From: Saccharomyces paradoxus
Lineage: Eukaryota; Ascomycota; Saccharomycetes; Saccharomycetales; Saccharomycetaceae
DNA: 64,000 bases
Assembly: GCF_002079055.1 (NCBI RefSeq)
Contig: NC_047489.1
Span: forward strand, 248,001-312,000
Reading direction: 5' to 3'
The position numbers were made by a program, and so were the translations under genes. Of this stretch, positions 18,692-29,847 are shown piece after piece (position 1 is the stretch's first letter; every line of letters begins with the position of its first letter). Under the pieces are notes generated by a model that did not search any database, was not told where the DNA came from, and was given only the letters and a program-made list of their open reading frames with translations.

Positions 18692-19651
18692 ATGTGGTTG
18701 AAATCATTGCTGCTCTGCTTGTACTCTTTAGTACTTTATCAAGTCCATGCTGCACCTGCATCAGAGAAGAAGCTTACCTCGAAGGATGTGGATTTACAGA
18801 AGAAGTATGAGCCCAGCCCCCCTGTCACACACCGTGGATCAATCACTATTGAGTACTTTGATCCCGTTTCCCAGTCGATGAAAGAGGCGGACCTGACGTT
18901 CGAGTTGTACGGTACTGTCGTTCCCAAGACTGTGAACAACTTTGCTATGCTGGCTCATGGTGTTAAGGCTGTTGTCGAAGGGAAAGATCCCAATGATATC
19001 CATACTTACTCATATCGTAAGACCAAAATCAACAAGGTTTTTCCTAACAAGTATATCCAGGGTGGCGTGGTTGCCCCAGACGTGGGTCCCTTCACCGTTT
19101 ACGGGCCCAAGTTTGACGATGAGAACTTTTACTTAAAGCATGACAGGCCTGGTAGGCTCGCAATGGCCTATTTTGGCCCTGATTCTAACACTTCGGAATT
19201 CATCATCACCACTAAAGTCGATGGCAATGAGGAACTGGATGGCAAAAGTGTCGTGTTTGGTCAAATAACTTCTGGTCTAGATGAATTAATGGATGTTATC
19301 CAATACACAGAAACTGACGAGTATGGAAAACCCCAGCATGAATTGCGGTTCCTGTATTTCGTTTTAGAAATCTTAAAAATCAGTAACATCCTAGACTTGC
19401 ACGCTACATACACAGAGAAGAATGGTAAATTTAGAAACGGTGATACATCTGTAGGTTCCACTTTGAAAGATATTTTCCCTAAAGATAAAGGTTACACCAC
19501 CTCAACCAGTGCCTTTACTAAAACTACAGCCTTCGATTTAAACCACCCAGTTTCCAGAGCCTTGATGTGCTTAACTGTTCTTGCCTTCTGTTTCATTGCT
19601 TACAGGTGCATGCACGAAAAGCCTCGTACGGTCTCATTAAGGCGCAAGTAA
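18692..19651 (+). CDS. CPR4: Cpr4 secretory-pathway cyclophilin
   Basis: Peptidyl-prolyl isomerase of the secretory pathway and vacuole. The product has 319 residues (about 318 in S. cerevisiae). An N-terminal signal peptide (MWLKSLLLCLYSLVLYQVHA) is followed by a cyclophilin domain at about 45-225, with recognisable blocks VPKTVNNFAMLAHG, FTVYGPKFDDENF, RPGRLAMAYFGPDSNTSEF and DGKSVVFGQ. Some catalytic-core residues differ from cyclophilin A, as is usual in this subfamily. A C-terminal membrane span (about 288-305) precedes a basic tail ending SLRRK. The start is the ATG at 18692. Confidence 0.97.
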   Translation: MWLKSLLLCLYSLVLYQVHAAPASEKKLTSKDVDLQKKYEPSPPVTHRGSITIEYFDPVSQSMKEADLTFELYGTVVPKTVNNFAMLAHGVKAVVEGKDPNDIHTYSYRKTKINKVFPNKYIQGGVVAPDVGPFTVYGPKFDDENFYLKHDRPGRLAMAYFGPDSNTSEFIITTKVDGNEELDGKSVVFGQITSGLDELMDVIQYTETDEYGKPQHELRFLYFVLEILKISNILDLHATYTEKNGKFRNGDTSVGSTLKDIFPKDKGYTTSTSAFTKTTAFDLNHPVSRALMCLTVLAFCFIAYRCMHEKPRTVSLRRK

Positions 19652-19745
19652 GCAACTTCTTTTTGATGGGCTTGACGTTCACATGGCTATGAATTTTACT
19701 TAAGATATATACATGACAGTTATTTTTTTTATACATTAGTGATAC

Positions 19746-20207
<462 letters not shown>

Positions 20208-20449
20208 TCAAAATAAGTTGCTTTAGGCAAACGGCCCCTTCTTTGAAAAGATTCTCTTTCTTGCTGGTCCTGTATAGTTATAGTACTTATCATTTTAAAT
20301 TCATATCGAATCCTTCGTACGCGATGACGATTATAGAATCACCTTGCGATCTTTTCACACTTTTGGTATTCAAAAAGAAAAATGCAATTCTATATCACAG
20401 TTACATAATATTTATATGTGTATGTATGTTAATCGTCTTTGCACATAGC

Positions 20450-21997
20450 TCAATGTGTCCACAATCTTACCATCTTGTCCTTCCCACCACTGCACACTCT
20501 TTTACCATCGACACTCCAGTCAACAGTGTAAACTTCGTCTTTATGACCAGGAAGGTCAACAGAAAGCTTTCTTGTTCTTACATCCCACACTTTCAAAGTA
20601 GTATCCTTGGAACATGACACCAATAGTCGGCAGTCCGATGACCACGCAACCTGGTATACACTGGCTACATGCCCTCTAAATGTGGAGATAAATTTACCAT
20701 CTCTACCGTCCCATAGTTTGATAGAGTTATCAAAAGATGCTGAGACAATATACCTACCATCAGGGCTGAACGCCACATGATTGACTAATTTTTGGTGACC
20801 AGTCATTCTTGCTATAGGCTTAGTAGATTTTAGTGGGTTCCATAAAAACATAGTAAAATCATCGCTTGCAGTAACCATTATTTCTTCTGAGTTTCCATTC
20901 TTTTTACAGATTTTTTCATAATTTTCTAATGCCTTTTTTTGGGCTTCTTCTGGTGTAGATGGCTTCTTACCTGTATGATCGAAAGCACCTACGCGTAATG
21001 CGTAATCTGTAGATAAAGATAAGTGATTAACCCAGTGCGCATGTGACTTCAAAATGTTAATACATCTACCCTGAGAATTCATGTCCCATACACGTACGGT
21101 TCTATCATGAGACCCGCTGTACAACAGACCTTGTCCACCCCATTTGACGCAAGACACTGAATTTGTGTGACCACTTAACGTATACTGGCAAACTCTGCTC
21201 ACACTGTCCCAAATCTTAATAGTACCGTCTTTAGAAGAAGAAGCCAATCTTGGTTTGGAGCCCGGCTTCACAAGATGTATAGGTTCCCAACTTAGAGAAG
21301 TGATCCATTTAGAATGACCTCTGAGAGCATCACCTAGACACTCACCAGTTTTTGGGTCCCATAATCTTATGGTATTATCCATAGAACCCGTGGCAACCAC
21401 TTCACCATCGGGGGACCAAGAGACACAAAGAACCCAGTTGTAATGGCCCTTTAGAGTATGCATCGGCGTTTGGGTGTCACAGTCCCAAATCCTTGCGGTG
21501 TTATCACCTGCACCAGTTACCATCCTGGAACTTGTGTGCGGAGCAAAGGCAGAACACAAAATTGTGGAACCATGACCTGCAATGGCTGATGAACTTCTAG
21601 TCACCGGCTTAACTTTGAAAACTGCTCTTGGAGTGTATAATAGCGTGATCTGATCCTCTGTACTGTTATACCCTGGTTTTATTAATGAGGAATATAGGTT
21701 ATCCGTTATATCAATTGTCTTCACAGGGTCATTGGCCTTCTTACCTTGAATGGTACAACTGAATGTATATGGCACTGGATCACCTGAGGTACCATTCAAT
21801 TGATTTAACAGTTCTTCTAATTGTTTCTCGGAGATAGCACCGGGAACTCTTAGGGCACCACCTACATTGTCACCTGTATCTAAAGCCTGGAACTTGATCG
21901 AAACATTGGGTAAATCTTTCGGGATAATAGCTACTTCTCTAGGAAGTTGAGCTTCTTTCTTTTGCTTCTTAGAAGGTGGAGGAATCAGGGTAGACAT
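20450..21997 (-). CDS. RSA4: Rsa4, WD-repeat factor for 60S ribosome assembly
   Basis: Nucleolar assembly factor on pre-60S particles. The AAA ATPase Rea1/Mdn1 pulls on its N-terminal UBL (NLE) domain to drive remodelling and release. The length of 515 residues is the same as in S. cerevisiae. The NLE/UBL domain is at about 30-125 and keeps Glu114 (in NSTEDQI), the residue known to coordinate the Rea1 MIDAS ion. Eight WD repeats follow from about 140 to the C-terminus (VRLWTH). One blade carries a long insert at about 345-370. PAC and RRPE motifs lie 85-125 bp upstream of the ATG at 21997. Confidence 0.98.
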   Translation of the reverse strand: MSTLIPPPSKKQKKEAQLPREVAIIPKDLPNVSIKFQALDTGDNVGGALRVPGAISEKQLEELLNQLNGTSGDPVPYTFSCTIQGKKANDPVKTIDITDNLYSSLIKPGYNSTEDQITLLYTPRAVFKVKPVTRSSSAIAGHGSTILCSAFAPHTSSRMVTGAGDNTARIWDCDTQTPMHTLKGHYNWVLCVSWSPDGEVVATGSMDNTIRLWDPKTGECLGDALRGHSKWITSLSWEPIHLVKPGSKPRLASSSKDGTIKIWDSVSRVCQYTLSGHTNSVSCVKWGGQGLLYSGSHDRTVRVWDMNSQGRCINILKSHAHWVNHLSLSTDYALRVGAFDHTGKKPSTPEEAQKKALENYEKICKKNGNSEEIMVTASDDFTMFLWNPLKSTKPIARMTGHQKLVNHVAFSPDGRYIVSASFDNSIKLWDGRDGKFISTFRGHVASVYQVAWSSDCRLLVSCSKDTTLKVWDVRTRKLSVDLPGHKDEVYTVDWSVDGKRVCSGGKDKMVRLWTH

Positions 21998-22083
21998 CTA
22001 TCTGTTATGCTTGTATGTTTTTATCGAGGTTGCAAGTAGAAATATCTTGTGATTTATATCTTCTGGAGTTACTCTTTTCGAAG

Positions 22084-22122
22084 CTCATCGCATATTTTTT
22101 TTTTCCATTTTAAAATTTTTCA
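22084..22122 (-). promoter_or_regulatory. PAC plus RRPE motifs of the RSA4 promoter
   Basis: Minus-strand GCGATGAG (PAC, 22084-22091) and TGAAAAATTTT (RRPE, 22112-22122) lie about 85-125 bp upstream of the RSA4 ATG. This is the textbook pair of the ribosome-biogenesis regulon. A Reb1 site follows nearby. Confidence 0.85.
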
Positions 22123-22131
22123 CTATTTTCT

Positions 22132-22138
22132 CGGGTAA
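22132..22138 (-). promoter_or_regulatory. Reb1 site in the RSA4 promoter
   Basis: CGGGTAA on the plus strand equals TTACCCG on the minus strand. It lies just upstream of the RRPE and PAC motifs, about 135 bp from the RSA4 ATG. Binding is inferred from the exact core match. Confidence 0.55.
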
Positions 22139-22232
22139 CGGCCCTGAATAGAACCTTGCCTTCATTATCATTATTGAATTACATTACATTATATTTTATC
22201 ATAGTATATCATATCATTTTACGTTATCCTCT

Positions 22233-25200
22233 CTATGAGCCTAGGGTGGGTATTTGATCTTTTTCTGAGTTGCCAAATGCTATTTCACGAATTTGCATCA
22301 TCCAAGGGTCTGTTAGTAGTTCCATTGCAGTAGCCCTCCTAGTGGGATCTTGAACTAAACACCTTTCTAAAAAGGCTCTTCCCGCTGCTGTCATTTCGTC
22401 CCGATTGGGTAGTTGAGGTATACAGCCTGCAGCAACGTGGTACATGATGGCCCATTCATTATCCAGATTGGACCAGGGTCGTCTCCCTGTGGCCATTTCC
22501 AGCACAACACATCCCAATGCCCATACGTCGTCTGCGCCAAGTTTGCCCTTAACTACAGAGCCTGAAATAGCCTCTGGGGCCATATACATCGGCGTCCCCA
22601 TCATGTCGTTGATGGAATTTGTTTCGGCTTCAAAATCTTGAATGGCTGCATTCTGCAGGGTTCTAGTACTTGACTCTACAACAGTACGTGCCGTACCAAA
22701 ATCCACGTATTTTATGACCCCATTGAAATCTAGTAAGATATTTTCCGGTTTAATATCGCGATGAACCACGCCAGATTGGTGCAAATACGCCAGACCTTCT
22801 AATAGTTCGAACGTGTATACTTGAGTGACCATTTCATCTTCAATCCTTCCATGGTCCAATAAGCAGGCCAAAGAGCCACCCTCACAGTATTCCATGAAGA
22901 TGTTAACTTTATCACGATGAACTTCGACACCATAGTACTGAACAATATTAGGATGGTTTAACATTTCTAGTACAGTCATCTCTTCTTTAATCAGGGGAAA
23001 AATCTTCTTCATTGTTGTGGTATCATGTATCTTTATTTCCTTAACGGCTAAAATTTCACCGTTCTCCAAATTAATTGCTGAGTATACCTGCCCAAATGTA
23101 CCACCACCAATGAAGCTTCTTTTTTGCCACCTCATTGAGACATTCGATAGCGAAGATGCTAGTGATAGTAAATATTTGTTTCCTTGATCTGTAGCATCCA
23201 ATACCTTTCCCATTTGCCTGGGATTCTTCTTCGTAGTCTTTTCCAAACCCTTGATAGCTTCCAGTCTCAGTCTACTGTTTATTTCTAAAGTGGCCTCTTC
23301 ATCAATATTCTCTTCAATATCAATATTCAACCTTGCCTGTTGTATACCTTTTTCAGCTTCAGTAGCTCGTGCACCCATGACATCGAAATGTGAGATTAGT
23401 AAAGACATACATACAGATATTCTTTCCTTCAGTTCCTGAAATTGCTTCTCATCCAATGCCAAAATATTATAACCACTAGTCATTTGCATGGCAAACTCCA
23501 TTGCTAGAACGCACCATCTAAAAGTTCGCTGATCAGTAGGGTCACAATCTTCAACGAGGAATTTCAGCCAATTCATACTTAATTTAACCATTAGCAGGAT
23601 AATAACATATTTCCTCTTTGAGCTAAAGACATTATATTTAAGGAAACTTCTTCCAAAATCCCTTCCAAACATAAATATCGAATTTAATAACTCACTCCCC
23701 GGACATTGCTTCATAAAGCTACCTAAAATTCCCTTGTAGTTATTCAAAACTGTATAAGCAAGTTTGTAGTATGCTTTATTGATTCTTTGTAAAGAGGATT
23801 CGATTGAATTGAGTGAGCAGCGTTTCTCTATGACTGAGACGGAATCACCTACGGTTTGGTTGAACTTGTCGACTTGATAAGTCAGTGCATAATTAGAACC
23901 TTGATTGAGTAAAACCAAGGTATTTGGATTACCGATTTTTTTCAAATTGATTTCGTTAGAAGTAAAAATACCGTCATCAGAAAGCTTATATACCGGTCCC
24001 TCCCAAACTACTGGCTCTCCAGGAAATAATACAACTAGCACACCCAACGAGCTCAAAGCGAGCTCCAATTCAAGAACTTCACTGTTCTCCTCATCAAGGC
24101 GCTGATCATAAGGGGCTGTTGAAGATTTCTCTCTTTTGGACTGATGAACACGCCTATCCAAATCATTTGACGAATTTGCTACTACTCGGTAGTAAGGAAT
24201 TCCTTTGGGATCCTCCTCCTTTGATACTAGAATGTTTGAACCTGCCTCCTGTGTAGTTACATCATACATATTCAAATTATTACCAATATCAAGTTTGGGG
24301 ATCAAATCACAGCCAATGGATTTATTTTTCAAAATTCTCAAGATCGTGTCGTTGCCACAACCTAATAATTCAGGAGCAGCCAACAGATAGACACCATCAG
24401 ACTCCAAATTATCACCGGGATATACTAAAAAATAGCCAGCATCTTTCAATTTTTTCACAAGTCGTAGATTATGGTTAATGTGATAAACAGCAGAATTTTG
24501 AAATGCCTTCGTCAGAATATTACTGAACCTGTTTAATTTTCTTTTCATGGCACCCAAATTTTCGAAAATGGAACTTAGCCATTTCTCTGCTTCTGAAGCA
24601 TCAATAAATGTTGGCGGAGAGTTTTGCTGTTCCGAAAGGTAAAATTGCAATTTATGTACCAACCTCAAGGTCAACTTTAGAAACTCATTTGGAATCACAG
24701 CTTCTGCACCGTTAATGTAGTGGCCGATGTTCTTCAATTGTTCCCAATATTTCAAGAGTAAATCAGGTGCTTTAAAGTTTTGTATACTGGAGTCAACTAA
24801 TTTCAAATTCAGTAGAAAAAATAAATACCGAATGGCTTCTATAACAGTGTTTTCGAACGTCGGGTCAAAATCCACATCAAAGGGCAAGTTAGAGCAATAT
24901 TGAGTCAATGTATATTTCAGTTGGACAGAAAGTCGAATAAAAGTGTTGAAATCATCGACCATCTGATCGATCATCATCATTGTCGGATTTTTGAGCTTTT
25001 GTGCATATGACAATCTAGTCAGAATAACTTCTTTAATCAAGTAACCGGGGAATGTCAATAGGGATTTCAATCTTTCATAAGGATACATCATATTCATTTT
25101 TTTCAATGTTTCTCCGTATACTATAAAATGCAGTTTCAGCTTGAACATCCAAGGCGATAACGGATAGAAGATTTTTTTTTGGAATATAGATTCGATGTTC

Positions 25201-26225
25201 TTCTCCTTCACCAATTGTTCTGCCAGACTCTTCAGTTTATAATTCCATTCTGGTACACCATTGAAATCCTCTTGGAAGTTATCAGGGCTACTTGTCGGTG
25301 AGAAACGGTTTATCCAGTCGTCCAATTCTTTCCTCTTCAAAGTTAAGTTCGTTTTAAAATTCAGCCATGAATTCATTACGTCTGTTCTAGCGGTGAATTC
25401 TGCAGTTTTAGTAACTGGCTTGTCCCTATGCATTTTATTCAAGTTAGGCCAATACGAGACAACGCTGTGGTACCTGTTCATGAGGTCTTGTAAGATGGCT
25501 GCCAGTGCATCTAGGCTTAACGTCTTGCCTTGCGGGATACGAAATTCCATTATCTCTTCAAATAGAGAATCTGAATTGCCTCTTAGATATGTTAGTGACT
25601 GTTCCATCTCTTGCCCGGTCTTCCCGTTGAGCCATGCTTTCAATTCGAGCCATATCTCATCTGAGAGCTCCGTATTCAACCCTGGTTTCTTGACTTGGTT
25701 AGCAATCCTAGTCTTTTCGCTCTTAACAATATCCCCCTTTAACACTCTGGCCAGCATCGACTGCCATTTAAACCGTTCAATCACAGTTTCGTCTTGAGCT
25801 AGTTCTTCACCATCCAACCTCATTTTCCTGCAATAAGACGTAGCGGAAAAAAAGCTGACACCTGAGTCCAAATCTTCGTCAATCCTGTCACCGTTCGGCA
25901 GCCGAATAAATTCATCATCACCACCGTCTTCCTCGTAACGGGTAGTGGGCATTATGCCTCTCGTATAATAGTCATCCAAAGCGGTCTTTTTTAGCTTCTT
26001 CAGATACAGCGATTCATTGAAAACGTATCGGTTCTTAAAGATCCGCTGGCAGGAACTGTCGTCTATTGTTTCCGAGCTACCGAATGCTTGCAGGTCAGAT
26101 CGTGATGGTTTGTGGCTAGAATGGCTTGATAGTCTCTTCATGAGCGTGCTTGAGATTGTATGAGAAGATGCCAAAACTCTACCGTCTTCAGCTACTTGGT
26201 GTTGCTGCGTATTCGATACATCCAT
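22233..26225 (-). CDS. SSK22: Ssk22, MAP kinase kinase kinase of the HOG pathway
   Basis: MAPKKK that phosphorylates Pbs2 after hyperosmotic stress in the Sln1-Ssk1 branch; paralogue of Ssk2. The first ATG is at 26225, giving 1330 residues (about 1331 in S. cerevisiae). The long N-terminal part holds the regulatory and Ssk1-binding regions, without recognised repeats. The kinase domain fills about the last 300 residues. It has the glycine loop [11 protein letters not shown], Lys in AVKEIKI, catalytic loop [13 protein letters not shown], metal motif YVDFGTA, and GTPMYMAPE before APE-linked helices. All catalytic residues are intact. It diverges from SOL2 across 386 bp. Confidence 0.98.
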   Translation of the reverse strand: MDVSNTQQHQVAEDGRVLASSHTISSTLMKRLSSHSSHKPSRSDLQAFGSSETIDDSSCQRIFKNRYVFNESLYLKKLKKTALDDYYTRGIMPTTRYEEDGGDDEFIRLPNGDRIDEDLDSGVSFFSATSYCRKMRLDGEELAQDETVIERFKWQSMLARVLKGDIVKSEKTRIANQVKKPGLNTELSDEIWLELKAWLNGKTGQEMEQSLTYLRGNSDSLFEEIMEFRIPQGKTLSLDALAAILQDLMNRYHSVVSYWPNLNKMHRDKPVTKTAEFTARTDVMNSWLNFKTNLTLKRKELDDWINRFSPTSSPDNFQEDFNGVPEWNYKLKSLAEQLVKEKNIESIFQKKIFYPLSPWMFKLKLHFIVYGETLKKMNMMYPYERLKSLLTFPGYLIKEVILTRLSYAQKLKNPTMMMIDQMVDDFNTFIRLSVQLKYTLTQYCSNLPFDVDFDPTFENTVIEAIRYLFFLLNLKLVDSSIQNFKAPDLLLKYWEQLKNIGHYINGAEAVIPNEFLKLTLRLVHKLQFYLSEQQNSPPTFIDASEAEKWLSSIFENLGAMKRKLNRFSNILTKAFQNSAVYHINHNLRLVKKLKDAGYFLVYPGDNLESDGVYLLAAPELLGCGNDTILRILKNKSIGCDLIPKLDIGNNLNMYDVTTQEAGSNILVSKEEDPKGIPYYRVVANSSNDLDRRVHQSKREKSSTAPYDQRLDEENSEVLELELALSSLGVLVVLFPGEPVVWEGPVYKLSDDGIFTSNEINLKKIGNPNTLVLLNQGSNYALTYQVDKFNQTVGDSVSVIEKRCSLNSIESSLQRINKAYYKLAYTVLNNYKGILGSFMKQCPGSELLNSIFMFGRDFGRSFLKYNVFSSKRKYVIILLMVKLSMNWLKFLVEDCDPTDQRTFRWCVLAMEFAMQMTSGYNILALDEKQFQELKERISVCMSLLISHFDVMGARATEAEKGIQQARLNIDIEENIDEEATLEINSRLRLEAIKGLEKTTKKNPRQMGKVLDATDQGNKYLLSLASSLSNVSMRWQKRSFIGGGTFGQVYSAINLENGEILAVKEIKIHDTTTMKKIFPLIKEEMTVLEMLNHPNIVQYYGVEVHRDKVNIFMEYCEGGSLACLLDHGRIEDEMVTQVYTFELLEGLAYLHQSGVVHRDIKPENILLDFNGVIKYVDFGTARTVVESSTRTLQNAAIQDFEAETNSINDMMGTPMYMAPEAISGSVVKGKLGADDVWALGCVVLEMATGRRPWSNLDNEWAIMYHVAAGCIPQLPNRDEMTAAGRAFLERCLVQDPTRRATAMELLTDPWMMQIREIAFGNSEKDQIPTLGS

Positions 26226-26611
26226 CACTATAATAAACTATACGAAAGTCCCTTTTTATTGCCGCCCTAAGTAAAACAACATTAGCTTTGCGTCCTTCAG
26301 TTCTTATCGTACGTTGTTACTGCTATATTTATCCTATTGTTGCTGTCATCGCTTTTTTACATAAGGTACCAAGGCAAGCGAAAAGACCCGTGAAATTTTC
26401 AACTCTAGACATAGGGCTATTCTGAAAATAATTAAGGTGTAGGACTGAAAAATGAACAAAATCCGAATAGATGACCTGGGGAAATTAGGTCAATATAGGG
26501 CTGGCGCTACAGGGGTTTTCTTAACAAATTTCAATGATAATAGTGGCATCATCATCGTTAAATTCAATGTAGGTATGAACTAGAAGAAAAAGCAATTCGC
26601 AGCAAGGCAAT
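26226..26611. other. 386-bp divergent promoter region SSK22/SOL2
   Basis: Shared promoter gap. No ARS consensus, RNA gene, repeat or confidently assigned factor site is seen. Confidence 0.6.
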
Positions 26612-27550
26612 ATGACTACGACGGTACCCAAGATATTTGCGTTTCACGAGTTCTCAGACGTGGCAGAGGCCGTAGCTGACCATGTAGTCCACGCGCAGGA
26701 TGGTGCATTGGCTCCAAAGAACGAGAGAAAACATTCTGTAACTAACATCAGCATGAATGCGCTAGATATGACCAGAGAGGCCTCTTGCAAAAGCACAGCA
26801 TCCGCCGCAGAAATCAAGAGTGGTAGCAGTGGTAGTGGCAGCGGTAACTGTAAGCCCAAAAAGGAGAAACGGTTTAAGATTGCTCTCTCCGGTGGGTCAT
26901 TGATCCAGGTGCTACACGAAGGTCTGCTTAAGCGAGACGATGTACGGTGGGGGGACTGGGACATCTACTTTGCGGACGAGAGGCTTGTACCCTTTAGTTC
27001 GAATGAAAGCAATTATGGATGCGCCAAAAGGAAGATTTTGGACCTGATAGACACGGCGAAGTATGGAACTCCGAAGGTGTACCACATCGACGAGTCACTG
27101 ATTGGCGATCCGCAAGAATGCGCTGATAACTACGAAAAGGTGCTCATTCGCGGGTTTGCCGGTAGAGATTCCGTCAAACTTCCGATGTTCGACTTATTCC
27201 TGCTTGGTTGTGCCCCCGATGGTCATATCGCATCTCTCTTCCCTAACTTCCAGGATAATCTGCGTGAGAAACTTGCATGGGTTGTGCCTGTGGAAAACGC
27301 ACCTAGTGGGCCTTCGACCAGAATTTCGCTGACTATACCTGTGATCTGCCATTCTCACAGAGTTACTTTCGTTGTCGAAGGTGCCACCAAGGCGCCCATA
27401 ATCAAGACCATTATGGAAAGACCTGAAAAGGGATTACCTAGCAGTATTGTCAACGAAGGTGCTGCTGGCCGTGTATCGTGGTTTGTTGATGACGACGCCC
27501 TCACAGACGTTCTCGTCACCAAAAAGAAGTATAAATTCCACCCAGCTTAG
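26612..27550 (+). CDS. SOL2: Sol2, 6-phosphogluconolactonase-like protein
   Basis: Member of the Sol family, homologous to 6-phosphogluconolactonase. Sol1 and Sol2 act in nuclear tRNA export rather than measurably in the pentose phosphate pathway. The product has 312 residues (about 315 in S. cerevisiae). The family blocks ALSGGSLIQVLHEGL (about 91-105), YFADERLVPFSSNESNY and LLGCAPDGHIASLFP are all present. An extra loop at about 66-84 is a Ser/Gly run (SGSSGSGSGN) followed by basic residues. That loop is a typical site of length change and separates Sol1/Sol2 from the enzymatic Sol3/Sol4. The start is the ATG at 26612. Confidence 0.97.
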   Translation: MTTTVPKIFAFHEFSDVAEAVADHVVHAQDGALAPKNERKHSVTNISMNALDMTREASCKSTASAAEIKSGSSGSGSGNCKPKKEKRFKIALSGGSLIQVLHEGLLKRDDVRWGDWDIYFADERLVPFSSNESNYGCAKRKILDLIDTAKYGTPKVYHIDESLIGDPQECADNYEKVLIRGFAGRDSVKLPMFDLFLLGCAPDGHIASLFPNFQDNLREKLAWVVPVENAPSGPSTRISLTIPVICHSHRVTFVVEGATKAPIIKTIMERPEKGLPSSIVNEGAAGRVSWFVDDDALTDVLVTKKKYKFHPA

Positions 27551-27574
27551 TCTATTTAAATCATACATGCGTAC

Positions 27575-27640
27575 ATACATACATGTGTATACATATATAC
27601 ATACATACATACATACATACATATGCGTATGTATGTGTGC
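27575..27640. repeat. (ACAT)n/(GTAT)n microsatellite after SOL2
   Basis: A run of imperfect ACAT/GTAT tetramers lies between the convergent SOL2 and ERS1 stop codons. It forms possible short hairpins, resembles (TA)-rich polyadenylation elements, and probably serves both 3' ends. Confidence 0.8.
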
Positions 27641-27664
27641 AAATGTGCAGATTTCTCTTGTGTA

Positions 27665-28447
27665 TCACAGTTGGTATTCTGATACCAGGTCATGGCCTCG
27701 TGATCGATACACAAACCACTGCATGATAAAGATGAAGTTGAATATCAGCGTCACCATTGAGAGTCCTAATTTACCAAAATTTGTCACGAACATATCCAGG
27801 CTGAAACCTTGATCGCTAGACAACTGCCAAATCAACTGGAGCAGCGAGGCGATACCGCCGGTGACATCTAGAAATACTCCCTGGATGGGGAAACACTCCA
27901 TAGACTTTCTTGTCGAGTTATGCGTCACTTGTGGGATGTACTTGATCAGTGACATCGATATTTTGAGTAGGAACAGATTGTTGCAATACACCAGAGTTCT
28001 TGAGTTGTGCCAATCGTACCAGTAGTTCGCGTATACAAATTGCACGGTTAGCACTGAAAAAATGACCAGTGATGCCAGCAAAATCCTCAAGTACCATGGA
28101 TTCATCTTACGGTGACCCTTAACTGGAAATTTCCAGATCCTTGCTCCAGCTACTACCTGGGTCAACAAGACAACATTCATTACGCACCCATGAAGGCAGT
28201 ACCAGAAATCGAATTGCGTCAACTTGGGCCTGCCCAAATCAGATTCTTCGTCTTTCAATTGCCAGCAGTACAACTGCAAAAAGATAGATGTGACCAAGTA
28301 AGAGTAACCTGCTGTGTTTAACATGACAAAATCCATAGATATCGCGCTCGCTGACTTATGGCGCCAATTGGTGATTATCGGTGGATACATCGATATCGAC
28401 CATGACGTAACATACACAAGACCTAGTAGATCGTCCAACGACACCAT
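27665..28447 (-). CDS. ERS1: Ers1, cystinosin-like PQ-loop transporter
   Basis: Vacuolar/endosomal seven-span membrane protein of the PQ-loop family, homologous to human cystinosin (H+-driven cystine exporter). Loss in yeast gives hygromycin B sensitivity. The length of 260 residues equals the S. cerevisiae protein. Hydrophobic spans lie across the whole length. The first PQ-loop is visible at about 15-45 (SMYPPIITNWRHKSASAISMD, in which the usual PQ reads PP), and the second at about 165-190 (LIKYIPQVTHNSTRKSMECF). The start is the ATG at 28447. It is divergent from EGO2 with only 161 bp between the start codons. Confidence 0.97.
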   Translation of the reverse strand: MVSLDDLLGLVYVTSWSISMYPPIITNWRHKSASAISMDFVMLNTAGYSYLVTSIFLQLYCWQLKDEESDLGRPKLTQFDFWYCLHGCVMNVVLLTQVVAGARIWKFPVKGHRKMNPWYLRILLASLVIFSVLTVQFVYANYWYDWHNSRTLVYCNNLFLLKISMSLIKYIPQVTHNSTRKSMECFPIQGVFLDVTGGIASLLQLIWQLSSDQGFSLDMFVTNFGKLGLSMVTLIFNFIFIMQWFVYRSRGHDLVSEYQL

Positions 28448-28608
28448 TTTGCCTCGCGTTTGCCTTTGCTTGCTCTTAGTTTTTTTTCTCTTGTCAACAT
28501 GTGGAAACTTACCTTAAAATTTCAAGATTGTCAAAAAATATAAAGGATTTCGCTATTAAAGGGCAATACCACTACTTCACAACGAATCAGCTGTACCAAA
28601 AACCAAAG

Positions 28609-28836
28609 ATGGAAGCGGAAAAACAATCTGATATCAAAGGAACCATCGCTTTCGACACACACGGCAATGTTATAGAGGCCACAGGTGTGGGCAGCAAAAG
28701 GATCGAGGATATCGGTGACCTATCGAAAGTTGCATTGGATGCAGAGGGTTTTGCTCAAGTTCAGGGAGATTCGTTACTCGTACACTTGTACAAACACGAA
28801 GATATCACTTTGGCAGTTTATACAAACGCTCGATAA
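28609..28836 (+). CDS. EGO2: Ego2, small subunit of the EGO (Ragulator-like) complex
   Basis: Roadblock-fold subunit of the vacuolar-membrane EGO complex (Ego1-Ego2-Ego3), which anchors the Gtr1-Gtr2 GTPases and relays amino-acid sufficiency to TORC1. The ATG at 28609 (MEAEKQSDIKGTIAFDTHG) gives 75 residues, the known length. The frame is open upstream but reaches only a GTG. The order of short strands and helix (GTIAFDTHGNVIEATG, then GDLSKVALDAEGFAQVQ, then DSLLVHLYKHEDITLAVYT) fits the family. It faces ERS1 over a shared promoter. Confidence 0.96.
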   Translation: MEAEKQSDIKGTIAFDTHGNVIEATGVGSKRIEDIGDLSKVALDAEGFAQVQGDSLLVHLYKHEDITLAVYTNAR

Positions 28837-28923
28837 GCTCTTTTCTTTCCTTTCGACGTAGTTATGTCTGTATACTATTTAAAAACTAAATAACACAATA
28901 AACAAATACCAAAATAAAAAAAT

Positions 28924-29652
28924 TCAAATGAAGCCGGATCCTGCCCCTCCAAATCCACTAGATCCAGGACCAAATGGTTCGTCGTACCTGGATCCAGGCA
29001 TCCATCCTGGTGGCATGTCTTCCCGTCTTTGAGGAGGCCTTCTATTCGGATCAAATATCATACCACCTTGATTACTTGGAGTTCCAAAAGGATCCGGAAG
29101 CCCTCGAGACAAATCTGGATGGCTTGTACCAACAGGATATAGATCGCGATCCGCATACCCTCCCGTTGGGTTAGTAAAGCTCGGTTCAGTTACCGTGAGT
29201 CCCGGATACGGGTTTAATGGTGCCGGTCCCTGGTTCTGTCTTGTTTGTGCCTGGTACTCATCGTCGAACTTTGGCATATCTTCATTACTTGCAGTTTGTC
29301 TTTTAAGTTGTGTCATTACAGGCTTCAGATCTGGCTCTACGGGAAAGGCTTCTCTTTCCAGTGGCCACTTCGGTTCTGTGGGTAATTTGAAGTCGTCGTA
29401 ACTCACCACGCATGCCATGGTGACCGACGTGCCATGGCGGATAACAACAGTATACTTGTCGTTGTCATCTAGCGTCTGAACCACGGTTAGCTCAAAGAGG
29501 GATGATGTTGCACCTTTCTCATTGGAAGAATCTGCAGTGCGAAAACTCACTTGGCAAGATTTGGTTCCCTCTGTGTGGCGTGACACCACATCCGTTTTAC
29601 CAATGGACTCTAACACTAGTTCTGCTACCAGTTCAACCTTATTCTCAATCAT
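28924..29652 (-). CDS. FUB1: Fub1, PI31-like proteasome-binding protein
   Basis: Homologue of mammalian PI31, a 20S proteasome-binding regulator; yeast Fub1 inhibits 20S peptidase sites from inside the chamber. The product has 242 residues (about 250 in S. cerevisiae). The N-terminal half (about 1-110) is the folded Fub1/PI31 domain. From about 130 the chain is Pro/Gly/Asp-rich and unfolded. It keeps the family blocks DLYPVGTSHPDLSRGLPDPFG and MIFDPNRRPPQRREDMPPG and ends in a Gly-rich tail, the part that threads into the proteasome. The start is the ATG at 29652. The shorter length lies in the low-complexity tail or linker. Confidence 0.95.
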   Translation of the reverse strand: MIENKVELVAELVLESIGKTDVVSRHTEGTKSCQVSFRTADSSNEKGATSSLFELTVVQTLDDNDKYTVVIRHGTSVTMACVVSYDDFKLPTEPKWPLEREAFPVEPDLKPVMTQLKRQTASNEDMPKFDDEYQAQTRQNQGPAPLNPYPGLTVTEPSFTNPTGGYADRDLYPVGTSHPDLSRGLPDPFGTPSNQGGMIFDPNRRPPQRREDMPPGWMPGSRYDEPFGPGSSGFGGAGSGFI

Positions 29653-29847
29653 TGTCTGACCCTTCCGTTGCTATGATGGTATTTTAGTTGCTAATACGGG
29701 ATTTTCTCTTAAAAAAAAAAAAAGGATAATAAACTTATAAAAACTTATATAAAAACATATACAATAAAATGATCTACAAAGGGTAGGGAATAAAAAAAGG
29801 GAGAGAAAAAATACATACGTAAATACATTAAAGTTACAGGAAACAGG

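Noticed and set aside
27434-27812. Small ORFs across the SOL2-ERS1 junction
   Set aside because: They read through the ACAT microsatellite and overlap two well-supported genes.
28501-28608. 36-codon extension of EGO2
   Set aside because: It starts with GTG and overlaps the shared ERS1 promoter; the 75-residue form from 28609 matches the known protein.
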